A stretch of 64,000 bases of DNA from Leeia speluncae (lineage in GTDB: Bacteria > Pseudomonadota > Gammaproteobacteria > Burkholderiales > Leeiaceae), in NCBI RefSeq assembly GCF_020564625.1, contig NZ_JAJBZT010000012.1, positions 1 through 64,000 of the forward strand, read 5' to 3'. The notes under the pieces are model-generated. The model saw only the letters and a program-made list of their open reading frames with translations. It was not told where the DNA came from and ran no database searches. This document shows positions 23,462 to 33,273 of the stretch, piece after piece. Position 1 is the first letter of the stretch. Each line of letters begins with the position of its first letter. The position numbers and the translations under genes are program-made.

Positions 23462-25648
23462 TCATTGCACAGGTTCCAACTTTTCCTCAAGACGGGCAAA
23501 AAGAAATTTTAAGTCATCGGTCATGCAATCCTCTTTAACTTCAAGTATCTCTCGCAAGTGTCCATCCTCTACACGAAGACGCTGAGTCCAAAGTGCCATT
23601 AAGAACTCAAGAGCCGCCTCGCCCTGCTCATTATCCCAGTTGCGAAGTACTGACAAAATTACATCAGTCATCTGACGGCTAAAAATATGATCGACTCGAT
23701 AGTCCATCTCAACTGGGCGAGCCGCACGTAGCAGGCAAGATTGAATAACCCCGTCGTTGTATCTGTCAAAATTGGCAGGACTAATTAGAGTCGTATGGTA
23801 AGAGGTTGCTAATCCGTTATTTTCAGATGCGTTCCTTAGATCGTGTAACACTGATTGCACGGTCCAATAGACATCTGCTTGTGTGGACTTGCTTAATCTT
23901 TTTGCATCGAACCCAAAATCTGACCAAAACGCAAACGTCTGTCGAAGTGTTAAGACTTTTCCCGAGCTGGTTGGCAGAAATAAATTGTTAGAATCAAATG
24001 AGTTGCCCACCAACAAACTCAAGCGCCCAGAAAAAATATCTGGAAGGTTTTTAATGTCGCTGCCAAAAGGATCATCATCACCAAACGGTTGCAAACACTC
24101 CCGCTCTGAGTCCCATGCGGTTTTTGTGTACTCTTTTACTCGCGGCATCCTACAATGATTGAGAACCGCCAAGAAATGCCCACCTTGAGAAAGGTCTTTT
24201 CTTAGCTGCTCGAATGCATCACCGTTAGGCATTTTCGAGAATGCAACCAAGTAGGTTATGGTGGAGGATTCATGAATACATCGCAATTTTCTTGAAATTG
24301 CCAACAAACTTCGCCCCGATGTAATTGCGCCAACCAACACGATGACTGAAGAGGCATCCTTCATCATAACTTCTGTTAAATCACCGTACTTCACCCAATT
24401 AACAGAGTTATCCTCACTAGTAAAGTACTCCTTAACCTTGTCTTTCAATGCCTGCGAGCCCGCGTCATCAAAATAGATTACAGTTCTAAGGTCTCTTGAT
24501 AAGTATCTCTTAACGTATTTATCAAGCTCACTCCAAAACGGTTCCAATTTAAGCGCCAATGCCTCCTTTACATCGATGTAAAAGTGCTCATTAAACTCTT
24601 CAGTGGACCTCACCGCGATATTCCATTTAAGAACATTCTGAGCGGCAAACTGTCTGAAGAAACCCTGCCTATCCTTATTAAAATCGGTCTTCTTTATTAT
24701 TAAAAGTTCGTGTTTCGGATTTTCCGGAAGAAACTGATCTCCGGCAATGCGTATCAGTTTTGAACCTTGTTTGCAAAACTCACAATCTGAAGCTTTACCA
24801 GATACCAACTTTTCTCCGACCTCTGCTGCAACCTCAAAAACGCCACGCTGGCCGGGCGGTAAATTTACATGAAAAAGTGTTATAACTTGCTCATTTGTAA
24901 ATAAAGTTTTATTGAGCAACTTATTTGCAAGAGAACCACTGGTTGTGGCGGAAATAAATAATAAGGAACTATCATCTTCTACAAAATCAAACTGCTCATT
25001 TAACACTGCATAGGATGCAAAACTTTCAATTGCAGGAAATCCAGAGTCAAAATTATGATAAAGCTGAATTGCTACGCTAATTAAATATGAAATAGATGAG
25101 GAATCAACATAGATACGTTTCAAGTCCTTTCGCATAAATGGCAGCAAAGATAGTGCAAGAAAAGCAACCTCAACACCAGAAACTAGAAGATTGGATGCTC
25201 GAATGAAGCTATTACAATGATCACCGGATGGTTTTGCAAAATGATAGCCGTGGTTAGATACCACCAAACCACTACGCTGCTTAAAAATTGCATCCATTCC
25301 TTCATGAAGGAGGGTGGCGCTTAGATCCTCCTCAATAGCCCTACCAGTACAGTCTTTGAATTTCCCATCTATATCTACTGATAAACAAAATAAGCGTTGA
25401 TTAATATCACCGACGTACGAATCAAACTCACTGGCAAACGTCGAATCAGCCTTACAGTTAGGCAAAGTAATTAAGCAATTTTCCAATGAAATTAGATATA
25501 CATTTTTCGGAACAAGATTTTCCGTAACATCCATTTTTAACGCTTTGGAGATCACATCCAATCTAATATTTGAGACAAAAAAAATAGCAAGACTTGTCCG
25601 AGCTTTATTTTGAGGCTCAGAAAATCTAAAGGCAAAATAGTCACTCAT
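23462..25648 (-). CDS. Uncharacterised 728-residue protein with PRTase-like segments, coupled to a GHKL ATPase
   Basis: The start at 25648 is chosen because GGAGG precedes it and its A is shared with the stop codon TAA of the upstream gene, so translation is coupled. A longer frame to 25744 is unlikely. Two parts recall type I phosphoribosyltransferases: a segment around residues 137-155 (KPSGDHCNSFIRASNLL) and a PRPP-loop-like stretch at about 434-451 (VIVLVGAITSGRSLLAI). In the second, the usual acidic pair is absent. I cannot name the family firmly. There is no signal peptide or clear membrane segment. The context (DUF262-HNH on one side, Type ISP RM on the other) makes a conflict-system role likely by inference. 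Confidence 0.7.
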   Translation of the reverse strand: MSDYFAFRFSEPQNKARTSLAIFFVSNIRLDVISKALKMDVTENLVPKNVYLISLENCLITLPNCKADSTFASEFDSYVGDINQRLFCLSVDIDGKFKDCTGRAIEEDLSATLLHEGMDAIFKQRSGLVVSNHGYHFAKPSGDHCNSFIRASNLLVSGVEVAFLALSLLPFMRKDLKRIYVDSSSISYLISVAIQLYHNFDSGFPAIESFASYAVLNEQFDFVEDDSSLLFISATTSGSLANKLLNKTLFTNEQVITLFHVNLPPGQRGVFEVAAEVGEKLVSGKASDCEFCKQGSKLIRIAGDQFLPENPKHELLIIKKTDFNKDRQGFFRQFAAQNVLKWNIAVRSTEEFNEHFYIDVKEALALKLEPFWSELDKYVKRYLSRDLRTVIYFDDAGSQALKDKVKEYFTSEDNSVNWVKYGDLTEVMMKDASSVIVLVGAITSGRSLLAISRKLRCIHESSTITYLVAFSKMPNGDAFEQLRKDLSQGGHFLAVLNHCRMPRVKEYTKTAWDSERECLQPFGDDDPFGSDIKNLPDIFSGRLSLLVGNSFDSNNLFLPTSSGKVLTLRQTFAFWSDFGFDAKRLSKSTQADVYWTVQSVLHDLRNASENNGLATSYHTTLISPANFDRYNDGVIQSCLLRAARPVEMDYRVDHIFSRQMTDVILSVLRNWDNEQGEAALEFLMALWTQRLRVEDGHLREILEVKEDCMTDDLKFLFARLEEKLEPVQ

Positions 25649-26844
25649 TATTTTGCCTCCAATGGAATTAACATACTGATAGCCACTCCACATGCCCTTG
25701 GCATAGAGGTTACGTTTATATCTGCCACATCGTTTGATTCCCAATCAAAAAATTCAGGCGACTTATCAGACTCATAAGGTGACGATATAAAATTACGAAA
25801 TAGGCCAAGTCGGCCACTACGTATGCGCATAAAACCACCAAGTCTCGTCAACCTATCCATCACCACAGGTAATCCATTACCTTTACTGTCTTTCAAAGTG
25901 GAACTTTGCCTAAAGTTAAAACACTTCTTGAATATGCTGTATTCATCTTCGATTGATATTTCTGTAAACCCTTCACTGATATTTTGATCTGCCAACCATC
26001 GATCGCAATAACCAAGGCCAGAATCTACGATACCGATTTCCATGAAGCGAATTTGCCGCTCATCGGGATACTTTCTTGCAACAGTTTCATGGTAATTCGA
26101 TAGATTTGGCTGATATTCGACATTCCCTCCTGCGCTACTCTTGCGGAGGTTTACCCCTTGAACATAAACGATACGAACGCCGGGTTTTAACCATGTTCCG
26201 CGAGAGCTATCTCGGGAACCATGTTCATGCGTATTCAGGAAAAGCTCATAAAAAATTCGGCCAAGTGCATCCATATCATTAGCAGCAATCTTCTTTCCCG
26301 CTCCGGGTGCAACTAATGCCTGACCGACCATCTTTTGAATTAGTGCATTAAATTGATCTGGCTGTCGAGGTACTGGAATTGACTCTGATTTTGCTATGTA
26401 AAAGTTGGGGTCAAATCCTTTTGAACTGTGATCTACAAACGCGAACCAACATAATCCCCCACGCTTTTGACCAAAAGGGCTTTGTGCTTGATCTTCAATA
26501 GCCTTCCTAGCTGCAGTATTTACAAACAGCTTCAAGTCATTTTCTGGCTTATTTGTTAGCGAGATCGACTTTGCAAACATCGCTGCCACAAACTTATGAG
26601 GCTTTTTAATCAAATCTTCGATTTCATCGTTGGATACGCTTTTGTTTAATGCAAGTGCTCTTGTATCACTGAGACGTGCCCACGTATTTATGACTTGAAT
26701 GGCACTCGCCAATCCTCCGAATGAGCTTGCATATCCAGTTGTGCCTACAGGTAACCTCAATACACTCGCACTCTTTCCATTTATGATGTCAGCGATGGTT
26801 TTTTCGCATGCCTCAATTGTGATGGTCTTAGGAAAATTAATCAT
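25648..26844 (-). CDS. GHKL-type ATPase (HATPase_c domain) of a two-gene module
   Basis: The 398-residue protein carries the Bergerat-fold signatures in order: an N-box-like FYELFLNTHEHG at about 198-209, a G1-box VDSGLG at about 272-278, and a G2-like KGNGLPVV at about 321-328. No histidine-phosphotransfer (DHp) segment, sensor or membrane region is visible, so it is not an ordinary histidine kinase. It resembles stand-alone GHKL proteins such as MORC/Hsp90-like ATPases of conflict systems. The N-terminal ~150 residues are unrecognised. It is the first gene of the pair; its stop overlaps the start of the PRTase-like gene by one base. Confidence 0.75.
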   Translation of the reverse strand: MINFPKTITIEACEKTIADIINGKSASVLRLPVGTTGYASSFGGLASAIQVINTWARLSDTRALALNKSVSNDEIEDLIKKPHKFVAAMFAKSISLTNKPENDLKLFVNTAARKAIEDQAQSPFGQKRGGLCWFAFVDHSSKGFDPNFYIAKSESIPVPRQPDQFNALIQKMVGQALVAPGAGKKIAANDMDALGRIFYELFLNTHEHGSRDSSRGTWLKPGVRIVYVQGVNLRKSSAGGNVEYQPNLSNYHETVARKYPDERQIRFMEIGIVDSGLGYCDRWLADQNISEGFTEISIEDEYSIFKKCFNFRQSSTLKDSKGNGLPVVMDRLTRLGGFMRIRSGRLGLFRNFISSPYESDKSPEFFDWESNDVADINVTSMPRACGVAISMLIPLEAK

Positions 26845-26993
26845 GCTAGCCCTTCTTTCTCCAATTTATCTCACGCTTACAGACTGAGTCATGTGGGGTT
26901 ATGATGAGAGTGTATTGATAAAATAAAACAGCACTTTCACCTTACGAAGCATGCTGCCGGCAGTAGTTTGCCTACATACTAACCTACTCTTAA

Positions 26994-29900
26994 TCATAGC
27001 CTCGGCAGTGCTTTCACGATTTCCAGCGTTTTCAGGCTTACTGTGATGACTCTTTGGAAGAGTTTCAGCGGATAGGCTGGATCATTCATGGTCTCAGTCG
27101 CCCAAAGGTTGGCATCATTCACAATTCCGCTGTCTTTGTGTTCTGAAACCGCTTGCCGTTCGATAACCCACTCCAACGCTGGTTTGCCATTCACCACATA
27201 GTTGTAGGCTTCAACTGGAATGCCGGTCATGGTGATTTTGTGGTTGTAGATGACGGTGCTCTTGTCGTGCTTTTCACCATTCTTGCCCTTGGCGAACTTC
27301 ATCTGCTGAACCCTGAAATCTTCCGCAGTAAGGCTGTTAATCAGGAGATTTCCACCTTGATACTGAATAGGATAAGGATCAACCGTTTCATAGTTGATAT
27401 GCAGGTCCGCCAATGCTCTTCCTGCCTTGGAGAAAGCCCAGAAATCAGCAGCAGTTTTCACCCGTGGAATTCTTGGAAGTTCCTTGGTCAGGTTGTCGGC
27501 ATAGCGGCTCTTGTAATCTTCGGAATGGAGTAGTCCGTAAACGTAATAAAACAGGTCTTCCTTGCTGATTTGTTCGCTGGGGTAGGCATCTTGGAAGTGT
27601 GCCAACCCAGCATCCGTAATGCCATCTTTGACAGTGTATTTGGTTGTGGCCTCAGAAGCTGCCGCAAAATTCAGTGAGCCTTGGCTGTCCTGTTGGTCAT
27701 CTTCAACGTTGTTTACTTCGTAGAGCTTAAATGGGAAACATTGCCCCTTTGATACCATTTCAAGGTCTGGAACAATGCTGGAGACGAACGCGCAAAAATC
27801 TTTTGTTGCACCTCTTCCTGTTACACAAATCACTAGGTTTTCAGCTCTGCCAGACGAGAAAATTCTGGGCATTTGGTAAGGTCTGTGGTTAAAAACAGTA
27901 TCAAAATAAAGCCACTGTTTAGAAAAAGGGCGATATTGACTTGGGATTAACCTGTCTGGGCTGTAAGTTTGCTTAGCACCTCGCTCTACTCGTGGCAGAA
28001 GGCTGCTAGACCACTTTATTTTGGTGTTGTCGTTGCTTACAAAGTCTTCAATTTTCGGATGCTCTGCTGTATTGGGAGTTGCTAAACATGCCAACTGATA
28101 ACGATCAACTTCGCCATTATAGAAATCAACAAACCGCTTCATGTTACGAGAGACTTCGTCGTGGGACGAGTTGTAACACCAAGCATCCCTATTAGTTTGA
28201 ATTCCACAAGAGTAGTTCTCAAATAGAACCGAGCTAGCCTTATCTTTCTTGTCGCCAAGGCTAATGTGTTCCCCAAAACTATCATCCCGCTGGTTAATCC
28301 AGTCATGGTGTTGGTCAGGGGTAATAGGCTGCCATCCATTCGCTTCTGTGATGCCTTGAATGCTCCGGAAGGTTTCTATTTGCTCCAACTTTTCCTGCTG
28401 GCTCAAATAATCGCCAATGTCGTGGAACAGAATTTTCCCGTGTTCCTTGGCTTGGGGATTTTTAATCAGGATGCTGATAGCGATAGGTGCTCGGCTACCA
28501 CTGCCAAAAATTTTCCCACCTTCTCGCTTGGACAGCTCGCCAGAAGTGCGCTGATTCCCACGCAAATGGAAGATGTAGATGGTACTGAACTCTTCGGCAA
28601 GGCACTTTCTTAGTCCATCAGCAGTATTCGCTTCCACAAACCCTGCATTGCTGACAAAACCGATGACTCCACTTTCACCAATCCTGTCACTCGCCCAGCG
28701 AATTGCCCTGATATAACTATCATATAGTGCATTCTTATTGGTTGCCTTGGACGCCTCTGCGTATGTGCGTCTAATGCTGCAATCCAATGATGGGTATTCC
28801 ACATTGGCATTGTTATCGTTGGCACTGGTTTGCCAAGCCGAATAGGGTGGATTACCCATGATGACCCGAATATCCAAGTTCTTCTGCCGCTTCCTACGTT
28901 CGCTGTTGTCAGTCAGCACAGCACTGACCAAGTCTTCCTTTTCATGCAGGGCAAAGGTATCAGTCAGGCAAATACCACTGAACGGGACATATTCACCGTC
29001 CATAATGTCGTGATAAACCTGCTCAATGTTGATAGCGGCGATGTAGTAAGCCAGCAAGACAATCTCATTGGCGTGAATTTCCTGCTGGTACTTGTAGGCA
29101 AGCTGGTCCTTACTGATCAACCCACTTTGCAGAAGTCTGGTGATGAAGGTGCCGGTGCCTGTGAAGGGGTCAATGATATGCACCCCCTTGTCGCCAAGGG
29201 TTTGCCCAAACTCTTGTTGCAGGGCGTCATTGATGCTGTGAATGATGAAATCCACCACTTCCACGGGCGTATAGACAATCCCCAGCTTTTCAACTAGTCG
29301 TGGGAAAGCGTTTCTGAAGAACTTGTCGTAGAGTTCAACGATGATTTTTTGCTTGGCTCGGACCTCAGTAATACCTGCTGCACGCATCCGCACGCTCTCA
29401 TAGAACTTGGTAAGCGTGTCTGCTTCCTTGTCTAGGTTGTGCTTATCCAGAACATCCAGTACCCCTTGCATGGCAACGGATACAGGGTTGTGGTTGGTGA
29501 AGCTGTAACCTTCAAACAGCGCATCAAACACAGGTTTGGTGATGATGTGCTGCGCCAGCATTTCAATAGCTTCGGCACGGGTAATGCTGTCGTTCAGATC
29601 GTCCTGAATTTCATCAAGGAATTGGTCAAAAGCAGCGATTTCTGCGGTGTTTTCTGGGGTGTCCAGAATGGCGGTAATTCTGCTGATATGCGTTTGTGCG
29701 ATTCGAGCAATATCACTTGCCCATTCGTCCCAGTACAGGCGATTACCAACCTTCTGAACGACCTTGGCAATAATTGCACGTTCGATCTCGCCAAACTCCA
29801 TGGCAAGTTCCAACTGCTTATCGCCGCCAGTATCTTTTCCCTTTTTCTTACTGCTCTTGCCCAGACTGTCTGTATTTTTACCCTTCTTCTGGTCATCCTT

Positions 29901-31967
29901 GGCTGATTTGCTTCGACGATTAATATTATCGGTGACAGCAATCACTTCCATCTTGGCGGGGTCTTGCCCAGTTAAATCTAGCTTGTTGATCATCGCATCA
30001 AAACGATCATCATGTGAACGCAAGGCTTGAAGAACCTCCCAAACGACCTTATATGTCTTATTGTCGTTCAAGGCTTCTTCTGGAGTAACGCCAGCGGGAA
30101 TCACCACTGGCAAGATCACGTAACCCAGTTTCTTCTTGCCCTTCGGGTCTTTACGCATAACCCGACCAACGGACTGCACCACATCTACTTGTGAATTTCG
30201 CGGGGTTAGGAACAGGACGGCATCAAGGGCTGGAACATCCACTCCTTCTGAAAGGCAACGAACGTTGGAGAGAATCCGGCAAGTGCTCTCAGGGGTTTCC
30301 GCTTTAAGCCAATCTAATGCCTGATTCTTTTCACCAGCGCCCATGCCACCATCAACGTGCCTTGCTTCACACATCAGGTTACTGATTTCATCAGGGGTAT
30401 CAAAGTCGTTTTTCAGTTCTTCACGGTAGGCATCCACAACCTTTTGGAACATGGCAGCAATGTGCTTTGAACTGACCTTGTGGGTTCTGGAACCTTGGTT
30501 GAGTTCAATGACCTGCGCAAACGCTACCGCTCGTTTCATCGGCTCTGGATCAAACTCTAGGTCTTCCTGCGAGTCCATTTTGGACAAGGCTCGCCAGCAA
30601 CCAACGATTTTTGCAGCATCAGCCACTCGCAGACTGTTGTCTTCATCAGCCAGCAGCTTTTGCAGGCTCTTGCTGATATGGTCCTCACTGATCGTCAGCA
30701 CAATTACCTTGTAATCGCACAGGACTTGTAGATTATGGACAGCTTCGGAGAAGGTGATTGTATGCAGTGTTTCGCCAAAGTATTCTGGCTTGTCCATTGA
30801 GTAAAGCTCAATACTATCGTTCTCCGCCTTTGCTTTTGCCTGAACGCCATACACCCGTGGGGTTGCGGTCATATAGACTCGCTTGGTTCCCTTGATGAAA
30901 TCAGAGTTGTGGATTTTGACGAAGTTAGACTCTTCTTCTCCTTCGAAGGTTGCCCCTGTAGTTCGGTGCGCTTCATCGCAAACAATCAAATCAAATTCAG
31001 GCAGTTGATGCAGCTTCTGCGCCTCGGAAATCGTTTCAATCGAGTGGTAGGTAGAAAACACCACACTCATGTGTTCGCTGTCCTCTCTGGACAGGAAAGC
31101 CTTGGCAAGCTGTTTGGCATTCGTAGTTGCTGGATATTGAAGCTCATGCGCCAGTAACTGAAAATCATCATCCCCTTTGCCTCGCTTTTTGCCAACTTCA
31201 CTATCAGAGCAAACTGCGTAGCTGTGCAGAGGAAAAGCAGACTCTTGAGTCCACTCGGTCAATGTCTGAGAAAGCAGGTTAAGCGATGGCACTAGAAATA
31301 GAACTCTTCCACCTTTGCCTGCCATTTTTTCGGACATGCGTAGTGCAGTGAAGGTTTTGCCTGTCCCGCATGCCATAATTAGCTTGCCACGGTCTGCATT
31401 AACCAGACCCTGTGTGACATTATGGATTGCAGTTTCCTGATAGGGACGAAGATTCTTAGTTAGCTTGAGGCTAGGTGTTGGTTGTGCTTGAGAAAATGTT
31501 TGTTCCCAATCAATCTTGCTATTTTCCAAATCAGCAAGGGCAATCGTCGTCACAGGAGGCGTCTGATCAATCAGCGCATCTTTGAGGTTGTCACTAAGCT
31601 TATCGGTCGAGAAAACGATCACACGGTAAGTAAAGGGTTTCTTACCCGATGCAGTGAAAAATGAATCCACATCCTTCTTATACAAGGTACGATCTTCATC
31701 CCAAAACTTTGCTTGAATGGCATGAAACTCGCCTAGATGAGTAAGCGCTACCAGATCAATTCCGGTATCTTTTCCGGGGTCTTGATTGCCTTTTGCAATC
31801 CAATCGGCTCTCCACTCTTCCCACATCCAGACCTGCTGGTAGAGGTCTTGATACTTTGGCTCATTGCGCAGATACATTTGTACCAAACGTTCAAAGTAGG
31901 TGCCTTTTTCTCGTTCTGTTTTGGCTGTAGTTCTGAATGTATTTAGTAAGTTTTGAAGAGAACTCAT
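26994..31967 (-). CDS. Type ISP-like single-polypeptide restriction-modification enzyme
   Basis: The protein has 1657 residues with all activities in one chain: an N-terminal Mrr-like nuclease (about 60-100, GIDLVALTHLGEFHAIQAK), an SF2 helicase (Walker A ACGTGKT at about 200, CDEAHRTTG at about 330), an N6-adenine methyltransferase (motif I DPFTGTGTF at about 930, motif IV GNPPYSAW at about 1040), and a C-terminal target-recognition region. LlaGI/LlaBIII-type enzymes share this order. They methylate one strand of an asymmetric site and cut after translocation along foreign DNA. The start at 31967 (SSLQNLLNTFRTTAKTE) matches family N-termini; a GTG at 32000 would add 11 residues. No frameshift is seen. 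Confidence 0.92.
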   Translation of the reverse strand: MSSLQNLLNTFRTTAKTEREKGTYFERLVQMYLRNEPKYQDLYQQVWMWEEWRADWIAKGNQDPGKDTGIDLVALTHLGEFHAIQAKFWDEDRTLYKKDVDSFFTASGKKPFTYRVIVFSTDKLSDNLKDALIDQTPPVTTIALADLENSKIDWEQTFSQAQPTPSLKLTKNLRPYQETAIHNVTQGLVNADRGKLIMACGTGKTFTALRMSEKMAGKGGRVLFLVPSLNLLSQTLTEWTQESAFPLHSYAVCSDSEVGKKRGKGDDDFQLLAHELQYPATTNAKQLAKAFLSREDSEHMSVVFSTYHSIETISEAQKLHQLPEFDLIVCDEAHRTTGATFEGEEESNFVKIHNSDFIKGTKRVYMTATPRVYGVQAKAKAENDSIELYSMDKPEYFGETLHTITFSEAVHNLQVLCDYKVIVLTISEDHISKSLQKLLADEDNSLRVADAAKIVGCWRALSKMDSQEDLEFDPEPMKRAVAFAQVIELNQGSRTHKVSSKHIAAMFQKVVDAYREELKNDFDTPDEISNLMCEARHVDGGMGAGEKNQALDWLKAETPESTCRILSNVRCLSEGVDVPALDAVLFLTPRNSQVDVVQSVGRVMRKDPKGKKKLGYVILPVVIPAGVTPEEALNDNKTYKVVWEVLQALRSHDDRFDAMINKLDLTGQDPAKMEVIAVTDNINRRSKSAKDDQKKGKNTDSLGKSSKKKGKDTGGDKQLELAMEFGEIERAIIAKVVQKVGNRLYWDEWASDIARIAQTHISRITAILDTPENTAEIAAFDQFLDEIQDDLNDSITRAEAIEMLAQHIITKPVFDALFEGYSFTNHNPVSVAMQGVLDVLDKHNLDKEADTLTKFYESVRMRAAGITEVRAKQKIIVELYDKFFRNAFPRLVEKLGIVYTPVEVVDFIIHSINDALQQEFGQTLGDKGVHIIDPFTGTGTFITRLLQSGLISKDQLAYKYQQEIHANEIVLLAYYIAAINIEQVYHDIMDGEYVPFSGICLTDTFALHEKEDLVSAVLTDNSERRKRQKNLDIRVIMGNPPYSAWQTSANDNNANVEYPSLDCSIRRTYAEASKATNKNALYDSYIRAIRWASDRIGESGVIGFVSNAGFVEANTADGLRKCLAEEFSTIYIFHLRGNQRTSGELSKREGGKIFGSGSRAPIAISILIKNPQAKEHGKILFHDIGDYLSQQEKLEQIETFRSIQGITEANGWQPITPDQHHDWINQRDDSFGEHISLGDKKDKASSVLFENYSCGIQTNRDAWCYNSSHDEVSRNMKRFVDFYNGEVDRYQLACLATPNTAEHPKIEDFVSNDNTKIKWSSSLLPRVERGAKQTYSPDRLIPSQYRPFSKQWLYFDTVFNHRPYQMPRIFSSGRAENLVICVTGRGATKDFCAFVSSIVPDLEMVSKGQCFPFKLYEVNNVEDDQQDSQGSLNFAAASEATTKYTVKDGITDAGLAHFQDAYPSEQISKEDLFYYVYGLLHSEDYKSRYADNLTKELPRIPRVKTAADFWAFSKAGRALADLHINYETVDPYPIQYQGGNLLINSLTAEDFRVQQMKFAKGKNGEKHDKSTVIYNHKITMTGIPVEAYNYVVNGKPALEWVIERQAVSEHKDSGIVNDANLWATETMNDPAYPLKLFQRVITVSLKTLEIVKALPRL

Positions 31968-32268
31968 GGACGTAATATCTCGGTATTCTTGGAATGCCAC
32001 GGATTGGCAGGAAACTATCTGATTGTAGCATGCACGTTAGTTGGACTATGCTTGGCTAGTATAAGCGCTGGCTACATAAACGTTGCAACCCAGCGTTATG
32101 CTACTATGTCGATCAGACGGTTTATTCAAGTCTATGCGGACTAGACAAATCACTTCGTAAAGTTGGCATGTCGACACAAGTGGTGAGTTAAATGCAAAAA
32201 TGGCAAGAGCAGTCTAGAAGTCATCAAGAATCGACTATTGAATTGCCCCAACGAAGAACCATGTTGGA

Positions 32269-32613
32269 CTAATCTCCGGTGACACTTGCAACATAAATTT
32301 GAGTACCAGTGTCGAACATACCAACCACAATCGCTTCCTTACACTTGCGAGACACTGTATAAGCATCATCAAACTCGGCATATGAAATTGCCAGCTCAGG
32401 AGTTTTTCCCCAAGTTCGCATGATCGCATCTGCAGTTTCCTCAAAGCGAGACAGAAACTCGTCCTTTTCTACATTGTGAATGCCATAGCCAAGAAATGAT
32501 GCATTTTCTGGTAAGCCAAGCCTGATCTTTAAGTCTGAAAGAGATACTCTTTTTAATCCCAATGCATCGGCAATTCGCTGCTCTTTACTTCCACGGTTCT
32601 TTGCTTGCCCCAT
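32269..32613 (-). CDS. Hypothetical protein, 114 residues, with MGQAKNRG N-terminus
   Basis: The N-terminus MGQAKNRGSKEQRIA recalls a group of small phage- or plasmid-borne proteins that begin MGQAKxRG and have no assigned function. The rest is soluble and mixed in structure, ending VASVTGD. A 16-bp perfect palindrome lies 29 bp upstream of the start and could be an operator. The gene stands alone between the RM gene and the integrase. Confidence 0.6.
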   Translation of the reverse strand: MGQAKNRGSKEQRIADALGLKRVSLSDLKIRLGLPENASFLGYGIHNVEKDEFLSRFEETADAIMRTWGKTPELAISYAEFDDAYTVSRKCKEAIVVGMFDTGTQIYVASVTGD

Positions 32614-32641
32614 GTTTGCCTCATATTTTTCAATTAGTCTT

Positions 32642-32657
32642 AATCACACGTGTGATT
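32642..32657. promoter_or_regulatory. Perfect 16-bp palindrome upstream of the 114-residue gene
   Basis: AATCACACGTGTGATT is its own reverse complement and lies 29 bp upstream of the leftward start at 32613. Position and symmetry fit a dimeric regulator site. The regulator is not known. Confidence 0.45.
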
Positions 32658-32842
32658 TGAGAAAAAAATGTATTTCTTTGGATTCGTATAACTAGAATGC
32701 CCCTTTGGGCCAAGCCCTTAGGCACACCAAGAAGTTAATGCCCAAAAATGAGCACAGATCCAAATACCATGATGCCTATGCCAATAGTTAAGCACATGAT
32801 GTAGATTCGATCTAACATGACTTTAATCATATACCATACAAA

Positions 32843-32890
32843 ATATGCATTTTATTTCATGACCCAGAAGTCAGGTACGAAAATGCATAT
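32843..32890. repeat. 11-bp perfect inverted repeat in an intergenic stretch
   Basis: ATATGCATTTT (32843-32853) and AAAATGCATAT (32880-32890) are exact inverses separated by 26 bases. They lie in the 660-bp gene-poor gap 32614-33273 between the hypothetical gene and the integrase terminator. No convincing gene is present in that gap; frames there lack ribosome sites and family resemblance. The repeat might mark a recombination or regulatory site near the integrase. Confidence 0.45.
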
Positions 32891-33224
32891 TGATACTCAA
32901 ACTTTCTAGAAGAGAGCTTCTGGCAGCACACTTTTGGCTTCCCCTGTCTGCGGGTGTCGCAACATGGGGATGGTCTGGTTTCGTAGCACCATCTGTTTAC
33001 ACACTTGAATTCAGCAAAAAAGCAGCAACACAATTAAGAGATGGTGTGTCTACTTTTGCCAGGACAGGTTAAATTGGCATCTGACGCATTTGGCAATACT
33101 TTGCTCGAGGTGGCGCTGGCCTTTTAATCCTATAGGCAACATTTCTTTTGAAGGACGAATTACCCTTAGCAGCCTTGGACTATAGATGGATGATACAGCC
33201 TACACCATTGACTTGTTCATCAAA

Positions 33225-33260
33225 AACCACTCGCCATAATAAGCGTTATAGCGAGTGGTT
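33225..33260 (-). terminator. Terminator downstream of the integrase gene
   Basis: AACCACTCGC (33225-33234) pairs perfectly with GCGAGTGGTT (33251-33260), and on the minus strand the stem is followed by a T-run. It lies 13 bp beyond the integrase stop and should end its transcript. Confidence 0.85.
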
Positions 33261-33273
33261 CCATTTTCAATGC

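Noticed and set aside
25648-26844. Ordinary two-component histidine kinase
   Set aside because: GHKL boxes are present but there is no H-box/DHp segment, sensor domain, membrane helix or response-regulator gene.
32890-33072. Possible Tat-like small protein (RRELLAAHFW near the N-terminus)
   Set aside because: The frame has no proper start codon context, no ribosome site, and is preceded by an in-frame stop close by; the RR pair is probably chance.
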